In this document: one piece after another, positions 11,563-20,977 of the stretch
How the letters are laid out: each line of letters begins with the position of its first letter
Position numbering within the stretch: position 1 is the stretch's first letter
Assembly (NCBI GenBank): GCA_012727425.1
Contig: JAAYHQ010000079.1
Coordinates: 25,752 to 89,751, forward strand
Source: Bacillota bacterium
GTDB taxonomy: Bacteria; Bacillota; UBA4882; UBA10575
DNA length: 64,000 nucleotides
Direction of reading: 5' to 3'
Position numbers and translations under genes: made by a program
Notes under the pieces: generated by a model
Told to the model about the DNA's origin: nothing
The model's database searches: none
The model's input: only the letters and a program-made list of their open reading frames with translations

Positions 11563-13113
11563 ATGGAACTGAAATACAGACCGGTTGGCTTGATTATTTT
11601 GGATGGGTGGGGTCACAATCCCGACCCCACCTATAATGCGATTAAAGCGGCCCGGACCCCCTTTTTGGACCGGATGACTGCGGAAAACCCCCATGCCTTG
11701 GTTGAAACTTCCGGGGAAGCGGTCGGTCTGCCGGCCGGCCAGATGGGCACCTCGGAAGTGGGTCACCTGAACATGGGGGCCGGCCGGATCGTCTACCAAA
11801 GTCTGGTCCGGATCAGTAAAGCGCTGAAGAACGGCGAAGTTAAACAAAACCCGGTCTTTTCCGAACTCATCCAATACCTGGTGGACAACGAAAAACCACT
11901 GCATTTCATGGGGTTGGTCTCGCCCGGTGGGGTCCACAGCCACACGGAGCATTTGTACGCCTTTATCCGGTTGGCGGTGGAAATGGGCGTGAAAGATATT
12001 TATGTCCACGCGTTTCTTGATGGCCGTGATACCCCGCCGGCCAGCGCCAAGGAGTATTTGGCAGAGCTGGAAGCGGAGCTGCAAAAGATCGGGGCCGGGC
12101 GGATTGCAACTGTAGCGGGCCGGTATTATGCGATGGACCGGGATAAACGGTGGGAACGGGTGGAAAAAGCCTATGCCGCCATGGTGGACGGCGAAGGGGA
12201 AAGGGCCCCAAATGCGCTGGCGGCGGTGGAAGCATCGTACCAAAAGGGTATCTATGATGAGTTTGTGGTGCCGACCGTGATTGAAAACGACGGCAAACCG
12301 GTGGTGACCATTCAACCCGGCGACGGAGTGATCTTTTTCAATTTCCGTCCCGACCGGGCCCGGGAGATCACCAGGGCCTTTGTGGTTGAAGACTTTGCCG
12401 AGTTTCCACGGAAAAAAGGCTTTCTGGGTACGCGCTTTGTCTGTTTGACCCAATACGATGAGGAACTGGACGTTCCGCTGCTTTTCCCACCGGAGGAAGC
12501 GATGGAGAACATCCTCGGGAAATACCTCAGTGCGCTGGGGCTGAAACAGCTCCGGATCGCGGAGACCGAGAAATACGCCCATGTAACTTACTTTTTTAAC
12601 GGCGGGGAAGAGGTTCCCTTCCCCGGGGAAGAACGGATCCTGATCCCCTCGCCGAAAGTGGCGACTTATGACTTAAAACCGGAGATGAGTGCCGTGGAGG
12701 TTACCGACCGGGTCCTGACCGAGATTGCCGCTGACCGCTTTGATGTGATTATTATGAACTACGCCAACGGCGATATGGTTGGTCATACCGGGGTTTGGGA
12801 GGCGGCGGTGAAAGCGGCGGAGACGGTCGACGCCTGTCTCGCACGGGTGGTCCCGGCGATCCTGGAAAAGGGCGGGGTGGTGCTGATCACGGCCGACCAC
12901 GGGAACGCTGAGTTAATGGTGGATCCCGTGACGAAAGAGCCCTGGACCGCTCATACCACCTTCCCGACGCCGGTGATCCTCATTGGCTACGAAGAGAGAT
13001 GCCGGTTAAAGAACGGGATTTTGGCGGATATCGCCCCGACCGTGCTTGAGCTTCTGGGTCTGCCCAAGCCGCCGGAGATGACGGGCAACTCTTTAATTGA
13101 ACACCTGCCCTAA
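11563..13113 (+). CDS. gpmI: 2,3-bisphosphoglycerate-independent phosphoglycerate mutase
   Basis: [54 protein letters not shown]. Confidence 0.98.
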   Translation: MELKYRPVGLIILDGWGHNPDPTYNAIKAARTPFLDRMTAENPHALVETSGEAVGLPAGQMGTSEVGHLNMGAGRIVYQSLVRISKALKNGEVKQNPVFSELIQYLVDNEKPLHFMGLVSPGGVHSHTEHLYAFIRLAVEMGVKDIYVHAFLDGRDTPPASAKEYLAELEAELQKIGAGRIATVAGRYYAMDRDKRWERVEKAYAAMVDGEGERAPNALAAVEASYQKGIYDEFVVPTVIENDGKPVVTIQPGDGVIFFNFRPDRAREITRAFVVEDFAEFPRKKGFLGTRFVCLTQYDEELDVPLLFPPEEAMENILGKYLSALGLKQLRIAETEKYAHVTYFFNGGEEVPFPGEERILIPSPKVATYDLKPEMSAVEVTDRVLTEIAADRFDVIIMNYANGDMVGHTGVWEAAVKAAETVDACLARVVPAILEKGGVVLITADHGNAELMVDPVTKEPWTAHTTFPTPVILIGYEERCRLKNGILADIAPTVLELLGLPKPPEMTGNSLIEHLP

Positions 13114-14484
<1,371 letters not shown>

Positions 14485-14507
14485 ACGGAAACGGTGGGAC
14501 GGAGATG

Positions 14508-14540
14508 GTACGGAAGGTTGACTGGACCAACCTTCCGTAC
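14508..14540. repeat. 13-bp perfect inverted repeat (hairpin) between eno and secG
   Basis: GTACGGAAGGTTG (14508-14520) / CAACCTTCCGTAC (14528-14540), 7-nt spacer, no T-tract. Confidence 0.8.
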
Positions 14541-14637
14541 GGCTTAAAAAGCGGCATGACAAAAATCGCCCACAGCCCTTGTTAAGGGTGGACAACTTTG
14601 ATACAATAAGAACAGCAACCCAGCAGGGGGTGAAGAT

Positions 14638-14853
14638 GTGAATATCTTTTCGGTCCTTTTATTGATTGTTTCCTTGGCTTTGATTGTCCTAATTACGATT
14701 CTGCCGAGCAAAGAAGAGGGTTTGGGGGCATTGGGTGGCGGGTCCTCCCGGTTTTTTGGTAAAAACAAAGGGTTGGAAGCACTCCTGACCAAAATAACGG
14801 CCGGATTAGGGGTGGCTTTTTTCCTGTTGGCGATCATTGCCAACCTGGTTTAA
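14638..14853 (+). CDS. secG: Preprotein translocase subunit SecG
   Basis: GTG start; two TM segments flanking GLGALGGGSSRFFGKNKG; position downstream of eno. Confidence 0.9.
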   Translation: MNIFSVLLLIVSLALIVLITILPSKEEGLGALGGGSSRFFGKNKGLEALLTKITAGLGVAFFLLAIIANLV

Positions 14854-14874
14854 CTCCCGAAGGGGAGTTTTTTC
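14852..14874 (+). terminator. Rho-independent terminator after secG
   Basis: AACTCCCgaaGGGGAGTTTTTT. Confidence 0.8.
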
Positions 14875-15077
14875 GTGTCCCAACGGTAGTTCCAATCGGG
14901 ATCTTTGCCCGAGAAATAAGGCGTTAAACGGAAATGGTGGTTGTTGAGGGCAATGAAGACCATTGCCAATGGTGGTTTCATCCACTTTCCACGCGGAGGA
15001 AGCAGGATAAAACTACCCCGACGTAGAATACAAACATAGTTCCGGGAGAGTATTTAGGCCACAGGGAGGGGTTCCTT

Positions 15078-16568
15078 TTGGAATTTATTAGTATAAAAAG
15101 ACGCCTATTACTTTGGCTTATTCCATCGTTGGTTATAGTGCTTCTGCTCAGTAATCTCTTGGGAAATCTAATCTCCAGCATCTTTTTTCGTATTCTCCTC
15201 AATTTGCTGATGGTTGTGGGGTACTATAAATTAGCAGAAGGGTTTTTTAACCAAGGGGTACTTAAACCAATTTATCAGATCAACAAAGTCGCCGAGGAAG
15301 TCGCCGAGAACAACTTGAGTAATGAAGTCGAGGTTCTGACCCGTGACGAGTTTGCTGTTCTCGGTCATAATATCAACCGTATGCTTGAAAACCTCCGTCG
15401 TATTCTCCAAGAAAACTTGGAAGCGGCGGAGAAATTAACGTTGGCGGCTCATGATATGTCGACCATGGCGGAACAGGCGAATCTTTCCTCGCAAGAAGTG
15501 ACGCGCTCAATCGACGTCATTGCGCAGGGGACCGAAGAACAGTCCCACCATGTGAAACAATCATCCCTGGCCGCTCAACAGATGGCGTCAACCGCTCAAG
15601 AAGTGGCCGCTGAATCACAAAAAGCGGCTTCCTTTTCAAGTAAAGCTTCCGAGCGGGCGAAAGCCGGCGGTGAAATCATTCAGACCGTACGGGCCAAAAT
15701 TCTCCAACTCAAAGAGACGGTTGACTCATCGGCCGATACCGTTCGCCGTCTCGGACAGCGTTCGCAGGAGATCGGGAAGATTACCGACGTGATCCGGGGG
15801 ATCTCCCGCCAAACCAACCTTCTGGCTTTGAATGCCGCCATTGAAGCGGCCCGGGCCGGGGAGCACGGACGCGGTTTCTCTGTGGTGGCTGATGAAGTTC
15901 GGGCGCTGGCTGAGCAAACCACCCAATCAACCGGCCAAATTGTGGAAATGATCGATGAGATTCAGAAAGAAACCCAAGCGGCCGTTGCGGCCATGGAGCT
16001 GGGGAAAAACGTCGTTGATGAAGGCGCCGCTTTAGCTATTCAGGCCAATGAAGCCTTCACTGAAATTGTGAACGCCGTTACCGAAACCGTCCAGACGATC
16101 CAGGAGATTGCCGCCGCTTCACAGGAACAGGCGGCCAGTAGTGAAGAGATGACCAGCACGATGACGGGTATGGAGGAGATTGCCCAGCGGAACGCCAACG
16201 CGGCCCAACTGGTGGCCTCCGCGACCGAACAACAAAGGGCCGTTATGGAACAGTTGGCCAAATCCTCCAGCGCTTTGGTGGAGATGGCGGAGCACTTAAC
16301 TTCGATGGTGGGCCGGTTTAAGGTCAGTTCCGACTTCCAACGTTGCTGGCGGGTCCATGATTGTAACTGGGTTGATTGCCCGGCCTACCAATCGAAAGAG
16401 GAAAAATGCTGGTTGATTCCCAACACCTTACAGCGTTGTGGCATTCCCGCCGGGTCGGTGGAGGAGAAACGTGCCACGTGCCACCAGTGCGAAGTCTTTA
16501 AGATTAACACCCAGACTCTGGAGCGGACAAGCCATAAACGGCAGTTGTCCGAAGATGAGGAAGGTTAA
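15078..16568 (+). CDS. Methyl-accepting chemotaxis protein with C-terminal Cys-rich domain
   Basis: HAMP-like segment then QTNLLALNAAIEAARAGEHGRGFSVVADEVRALAEQT; C-terminus CWRVHDCNWVDCPAY...CW...C...CHQC; TTG start. Confidence 0.93.
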   Translation: MEFISIKRRLLLWLIPSLVIVLLLSNLLGNLISSIFFRILLNLLMVVGYYKLAEGFFNQGVLKPIYQINKVAEEVAENNLSNEVEVLTRDEFAVLGHNINRMLENLRRILQENLEAAEKLTLAAHDMSTMAEQANLSSQEVTRSIDVIAQGTEEQSHHVKQSSLAAQQMASTAQEVAAESQKAASFSSKASERAKAGGEIIQTVRAKILQLKETVDSSADTVRRLGQRSQEIGKITDVIRGISRQTNLLALNAAIEAARAGEHGRGFSVVADEVRALAEQTTQSTGQIVEMIDEIQKETQAAVAAMELGKNVVDEGAALAIQANEAFTEIVNAVTETVQTIQEIAAASQEQAASSEEMTSTMTGMEEIAQRNANAAQLVASATEQQRAVMEQLAKSSSALVEMAEHLTSMVGRFKVSSDFQRCWRVHDCNWVDCPAYQSKEEKCWLIPNTLQRCGIPAGSVEEKRATCHQCEVFKINTQTLERTSHKRQLSEDEEG

Positions 16569-16733
16569 GGAAAAGCAATGAGGTCTAAAAAGCGAAGCCA
16601 GTGTTATACTGGCTTCCTCTTATGCCTGTGGTTCAACGGCACAACAATAGGAGGTGATGGTTAAAGCAAAGGTGATTTTCGCTCAGTTTTCCGGTGCTGA
16701 AAGGAGAAATAATCAAGAAAGGGGATGCGTACG

Positions 16734-17933
16734 ATGAATATATTGGTGCTCAACAGTGGTAGCTCTTCGCTGAAGTATAAACTTTTTTCCGCCGCAAAAG
16801 AGGAAGTATTAGCCTTCGGATTGGTTGAAAGGATCGGGATGCCGGGCGGACTGGGCAAGATCACCCACCATGTTCAAGGTAAAGGGAAATACGAGGCAGA
16901 AAAGGAGATCTCCAACCACCAACAGGGTTTACAGCTGGTTTTAGATCTGCTCACCGATGAGCAGTGGGGTGTACTGAGTGACCTCAAGGAGATCGACGGT
17001 GTCGGACACCGAGTTCTGCATGGTGGTGAGTACTTTAAGGAATCAATCCTGGTAACGTCCGAGGAAATACGGAAGATGGAGGAATTGATTGAGCTGGGTC
17101 CCTTACACATGCCGGCCAACCTGATGGGAATCAAGGCGTGTGCTGAATTAATGCCCGGCGTTCCCCAAGTTGCGGTCTTCGATACCTCTTTCCACCAAAC
17201 GATGCCGAAGAAGGCTTATCTCTACGCTCTTCCTTATGAAATATATGAAAAACACCGGGTGCGTCGGTATGGCTTCCACGGTACTTCCCACCGCTATGTG
17301 TCAGCCCAAGCGGCGAAGTTGCTGGGGTGCCCCTTGGATAGTTTAAAGATGATCACCGCCCATCTCGGCAACGGGAGTAGCCTTGCCGCCATTGATGGGG
17401 GGAAAGTTATTGATACGTCGATGGGTTTAACGCCCCTTGAGGGCTTGGTGATGGGGACCAGATCCGGTGACCTTGATCCGGCCATCGTACCGTTCATCGG
17501 GAGCAAGTTAAACCTGACTCCGGAAGAGGCCGATGAGTTTTTGAACAAGAAAAGTGGCTTTGTGGGGATGACCGGGTACTCGGATATGCGTGATATTCAG
17601 CGGGAACGCAAAGCAGGTAATCCGCGCGCCCAGGAAGCTTACGATCTGTTTATTTATCGGATCACCAAGTACATCGGGGCTTACATGGTGGCTTTAAAAG
17701 GCCTTGACGTGCTGGTCTTTACCGCCGGAATTGGTGAAAACGACTGGCAAACCCGGGCCGACATCTGCCGGGAACTGGAGTTCCTCGGGGTTAAACTGGA
17801 TTATGCCAAAAATCAGCAGCTGCGTGGGGAAGAAGCCATTTTAAGCCTGCCCGAGTCAAAAGTTAAGGTCTTACTGATCCCGACCAATGAGGAATTGGTG
17901 ATTGCTAGGGACACGATGGCCCTGATTTCGTAA
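16734..17933 (+). CDS. ackA: Acetate kinase
   Basis: MNILVLNSGSSSLKYKLF, FDTSFHQTMPKKAYLYALPYE, YGFHGTSHRYV, FTAGIGEND. Confidence 0.98.
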   Translation: MNILVLNSGSSSLKYKLFSAAKEEVLAFGLVERIGMPGGLGKITHHVQGKGKYEAEKEISNHQQGLQLVLDLLTDEQWGVLSDLKEIDGVGHRVLHGGEYFKESILVTSEEIRKMEELIELGPLHMPANLMGIKACAELMPGVPQVAVFDTSFHQTMPKKAYLYALPYEIYEKHRVRRYGFHGTSHRYVSAQAAKLLGCPLDSLKMITAHLGNGSSLAAIDGGKVIDTSMGLTPLEGLVMGTRSGDLDPAIVPFIGSKLNLTPEEADEFLNKKSGFVGMTGYSDMRDIQRERKAGNPRAQEAYDLFIYRITKYIGAYMVALKGLDVLVFTAGIGENDWQTRADICRELEFLGVKLDYAKNQQLRGEEAILSLPESKVKVLLIPTNEELVIARDTMALIS

Positions 17934-17947
17934 ACAACTCCTATTTC

Positions 17948-17976
17948 TTGACATCTGCGACGGACCCGGATATAAT
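17948..17976 (+). promoter_or_regulatory. Sigma-A-type promoter for smpB
   Basis: TTGACA (17948-17953)-N17-TATAAT (17971-17976). Confidence 0.75.
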
Positions 17977-17998
17977 GTAAGATGACGACTTTGAGGAG

Positions 17999-18469
17999 TT
18001 GGCACTTTTGGAGATCAGGAAAATTGCCACCAATCGTCGGGCCCGACACGAATACTTTATTGAGGAGACGATCGAAGCAGGAATAGTTTTAACGGGGACC
18101 GAGGTGAAGGCGTTACGACTTGGGAAGGGAAACCTTAATGACAGTTATGCACAGATTAAAGCGGAGGAAGTCTTTCTTTACAACTGTCATATCAGCCCAT
18201 ATGAATATGGGAACCGGTTTAACCATGATCCTTTGCGTCCCCGCAAACTGCTTTTGCATAAGGCGGAGATTCGAAAATTAGCGGCGAAAATTAAAGAAAA
18301 GGGTTATACTTTGGTCCCGCTCAGCATGTATTTTGACCGTAAGAACCGGGTTAAGGTCGAGTTGGCGTTGGCCAAAGGTAAGAAACTCTACGATAAACGC
18401 CATGACCTTGCCAAGCGGGATGCGGCACGGGAAATGGCCAGAGCGTTAAAGGGAAAACCTGAATATTAG
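17999..18469 (+). CDS. smpB: SsrA-binding protein SmpB
   Basis: [61 protein letters not shown] start. Confidence 0.97.
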   Translation: MALLEIRKIATNRRARHEYFIEETIEAGIVLTGTEVKALRLGKGNLNDSYAQIKAEEVFLYNCHISPYEYGNRFNHDPLRPRKLLLHKAEIRKLAAKIKEKGYTLVPLSMYFDRKNRVKVELALAKGKKLYDKRHDLAKRDAAREMARALKGKPEY

Positions 18470-18501
18470 GGGTCTTGGCGGTTATGCGGCCGCAAGGCGA
18501 T

Positions 18502-18531
18502 TTGCCAAAACCCAGTGTCTTGCGGTATAAT
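18502..18531 (+). promoter_or_regulatory. Promoter for ssrA
   Basis: TTGCCA (18502-18507)-N18-TATAAT (18526-18531) about 24 bp upstream of the RNA 5' end. Confidence 0.7.
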
Positions 18532-18554
18532 TAAGGAGAGACCAATAACCCACT

Positions 18555-18904
18555 GGGGGCGACTGGTTTCGACGGGGAGTATGATGACAGGGGTAGCGGG
18601 TCGAGGTGCTGTGGCCTCGTTAAACTGCAGCAAGCACAATAAGTGCCGATAACAATCTCGCTTTAGCTGCTTAATTTAAAGCAGCCGTCCAATCCGGACT
18701 TAACCTGGGAGTCCGGCACGGGCGTCACTTAAACCAGGTTGCTCACCGGCCAATTCTCGGAGGCCGGTGCTAAGACCATCGAGATAGTCGTAGTCCAGTT
18801 TGTCCGTAGACGGGACCACGGCGAAAATAAAATACGGACTGCACCCGGAGAGACTCCTGTGGTCATCTTTTCGGACGGGGGTTCGATTCCCCCCGCCTCC
18901 ACCA
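18555..18904 (+). ncRNA. ssrA: Transfer-messenger RNA (tmRNA)
   Basis: 5' GGGGGCGACTGGTTTCGACGGGG pairs with 3' CGCCTCC-ACCA; tag GCC GAT AAC AAT CTC GCT TTA GCT GCT TAA (ADNNLALAA) at 18645-18674; GGTTCGATTCC T-arm. Confidence 0.98.
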
Positions 18905-19039
18905 TTAAAACGTGCAACTAGGTAAAGCCACCAGGGCTTTGAGAAAGAAAAGATAAACAAGATTACCACCAAAAGATCTACCGGTGTCACCGTTAACTGG
19001 CAGGCAGTACTCGCAATTAACCGTAGGAAAGGAGACGTT

Positions 19040-19237
19040 GTGCTGATGAACCATGCGATATCTTCGGCGATTGGCGAAATCCTGGAAGCCCAGGGTACTT
19101 CCCTGTCGGCGGCTGAAGTGATCGCCAAACTCAAGGAACGTTTTTCTGATGCTGAGTTGGATGAGTTTTATAAAGCTTTGAATTTTAGCAGTCTTGAACA
19201 AGCAGTCCAAGCGATAATCAATGACATCAAAGGATAA
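19040..19237 (+). CDS. Small protein of unknown function (65 aa)
   Basis: GTG start 5 nt after GGAG; ends at a strong terminator; no recognised family. Confidence 0.6.
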   Translation: MLMNHAISSAIGEILEAQGTSLSAAEVIAKLKERFSDAELDEFYKALNFSSLEQAVQAIINDIKG

Positions 19238-19261
19238 CCCCGTACGGGGTTGTTTTTTTTT
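19236..19261 (+). terminator. Rho-independent terminator
   Basis: AACCCCGTACGGGGTT followed by GTTTTTTTTT. Confidence 0.9.
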
Positions 19262-19317
19262 ACCTTTTTGTTGCTTCCGGGCAAAGTGAAATTAACTGTG
19301 TCTTGCTACAATAAAGA

Positions 19318-19501
19318 CAGACAAACAAACAACCTTTTTTCATTTTCCTCCTTAATTTATAACACGGGGTTTGTCCACATAACCCGTAATGGCCGAGTAA
19401 GCGGGGGCTTTATACCCGCTGACGATGTGGAGCTTTAAACTTGAGCCGGTCTTAGGTTCTAAGGCCGGAAAAGAAACAGCGCCGAACGGCGCTATTTTTT
19501 T
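19318..19501 (+). ncRNA. Candidate structured small RNA with own promoter and terminator
   Basis: Extended -10 TGcTACAAT (19304-19312); hairpins AGCGGG/CCCGCT (19400-19420) and CCGGTCTTAG/CTAAGGCCGG (19446-19468); CCACAT (19375-19380)/ATGTGG (19425-19430); terminator AGCGCC-GAAC-GGCGCT-ATTTTTTT (19478-19500). Confidence 0.5.
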
Positions 19502-19573
19502 CAGTGATGGGAACAAACAAGGATAGAAAACGTTATCCCTTATATCACCTCCTTTTTATATATATTCCTCTCT

Positions 19574-19596
19574 TCCCCTCGTTGAGGGGATTTTTT
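19574..19596 (+). terminator. Second plus-strand rho-independent terminator
   Basis: TCCCCTC-gtt-GAGGGGA-TTTTTT. Confidence 0.75.
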
Positions 19597-19599
19597 CGT

Positions 19600-20121
19600 T
19601 CAGGCGAGGAGGAGACCACAAAGGGCGGATAAGAAAATAACTGGAATCGGGTGGAGACGCCATTTAATTAACATGAAGAGGGCACCGAGAAAGATGAGAA
19701 TGGATCTGTAATCGATCAATGCCGCGCTGCCTAGACGCCAAAGGGCAAAGCCAATGAGACCGATGACCGCCGGCTTCACGCCGGTAAAAAAGCCTTTCGC
19801 CCAGGGTAAGTCCGTCAAACCACCGAAAAAACGGGCGATTACGAGAATGATCAAAAAAGAAGGGAGGACCACGCCTAAAGTGGCAAACGTGGACCCCAAA
19901 AGGCCCGCCGTGCGGTAACCGACAAAGGTGGCGGTGTTGACGGCAATCGGACCCGGTGTCATCTCGGCGATGGCAATGACTTCCAGGAATTCTTGCTGTG
20001 TTAACCAGCCGTGTTTATAGATCACGGCGTCCTGAATCAGTGGGAGCATGGCGTAACCGCCACCGAAGGTAAACGCCCCAATCTTGAAAAAGGTGAAAAA
20101 CAGGTCAACCAAGAGTTTCAT
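19600..20121 (-). CDS. Chromate transporter, short-chain (CHR) subunit
   Basis: FFTFFKIGAFTFGGGYAMLPLIQ, AEMTPGPIAVNTATFVGYRTAG. Confidence 0.92.
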   Translation of the reverse strand: MKLLVDLFFTFFKIGAFTFGGGYAMLPLIQDAVIYKHGWLTQQEFLEVIAIAEMTPGPIAVNTATFVGYRTAGLLGSTFATLGVVLPSFLIILVIARFFGGLTDLPWAKGFFTGVKPAVIGLIGFALWRLGSAALIDYRSILIFLGALFMLIKWRLHPIPVIFLSALCGLLLA

Positions 20122-20251
20122 GGTGGAGATCGCTCCTTCCGGGATGTTGGTTTCATTCTTCCGGGGACAGCGGCGAGCTGCGCATGACCGGCTTCGACAG
20201 TTTCCGGGCTGATCGGCCCCCGGGCGTTGGATTTATTGTCGGGACATCAGC

Positions 20252-20815
20252 TCAATCTTCCGGTTTTCGCTTGTGTTCCAGGGGACGGGAATAAAGGATT
20301 CCCGCCCCGGCCGCCAGGAGAAGCGCAGGAATGGGCGGAATCTTCAATAAGAGTTGCACCAGGAAGACACCGAGGGCAACCCAAACGGCGAAGGAGTTGG
20401 TCAATACCTTACGGCCTAGATTGTAAATGGCATAGCCGATTAAAGCGACGACCGCCGGCCGGACACCGTAAAATATCCGTTCGGCTACTGGGTAACGGGT
20501 AATCCAGGGCAGAAAAATAGCGATGCTCAAGATGATGAAGAAGGAGGGGAGGACAACCCCCAGGGTCGCGGCCACTGCGCCGCGAACGCCGCTGGTCCAG
20601 TACCCGACAAAGGTGGCGGTGTTGACGGCGATCGGCCCCGGTGTCATCTCGGCAATGGCCAATAACGTGGTGAACTCCTCCGTGTCCAGCCATTGCCGGT
20701 GCTCGATGACCTCTTTTTGGATCAGGGGAACCATGGCGTAACCACCGCCGATGGTAAAGGCACCAATTCTAAAGAAGGTGAAAAACAGGTCAAAAAGCGT
20801 AGTTTGTTTCTTCAT
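20252..20815 (-). CDS. Chromate transporter, short-chain (CHR) subunit
   Basis: FFTFFRIGAFTIGGGYAMVPLIQKEVIEH, AEMTPGPIAVNTATFVGYWTSG. Confidence 0.92.
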   Translation of the reverse strand: MKKQTTLFDLFFTFFRIGAFTIGGGYAMVPLIQKEVIEHRQWLDTEEFTTLLAIAEMTPGPIAVNTATFVGYWTSGVRGAVAATLGVVLPSFFIILSIAIFLPWITRYPVAERIFYGVRPAVVALIGYAIYNLGRKVLTNSFAVWVALGVFLVQLLLKIPPIPALLLAAGAGILYSRPLEHKRKPED

Positions 20816-20929
20816 GGTTGTACACCGTCCTCTTCTCAGACGTTCCTGCGTTGAACACGAAAGGGCAAGTCTTATTGCCGGTCCTGTACCGGTACAATAA
20901 GTCGCTCTCTTATGCAGTGGGAAGAAGGC

Positions 20930-20963
20930 GAAAAAAGAACCTGGGGGAAAGCCCAGGTTCTTT
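20930..20963 (-). terminator. Terminator downstream of tkt
   Basis: AAGAACCTGGG / CCCAGGTTCTT with a T-run on the minus strand. Confidence 0.75.
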
Positions 20964-20977
20964 TCTTGTACCTTAAT

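Noticed and set aside
11503-12582. 359-aa minus-strand ORF
   Set aside because: It is the shadow frame of gpmI in high-GC coding DNA, with no recognisable domain. Similar long shadow ORFs at 43243-44544 and 52233-53474 were rejected for the same reason.
18700-19134. Minus-strand ORFs (144 aa, 62 aa) with GGGGGNRTPVRK / AGGIEPPSEK
   Set aside because: They are antisense to the tmRNA 3' end. These peptide strings are the classic false translation of tRNA-like T-arm and acceptor sequence.
19318-19501. 6S RNA as identity of the 19.3 kb RNA
   Set aside because: There is no long 5'-3' closing stem with a central bubble. Instead there are several separate hairpins and an unpaired 5' arm.
20252-20815. 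Tandem chromate transporter genes considered as a recent duplication
   Set aside because: Two divergent short-chain CHR subunits acting as a pair are a known arrangement, so nothing unusual.
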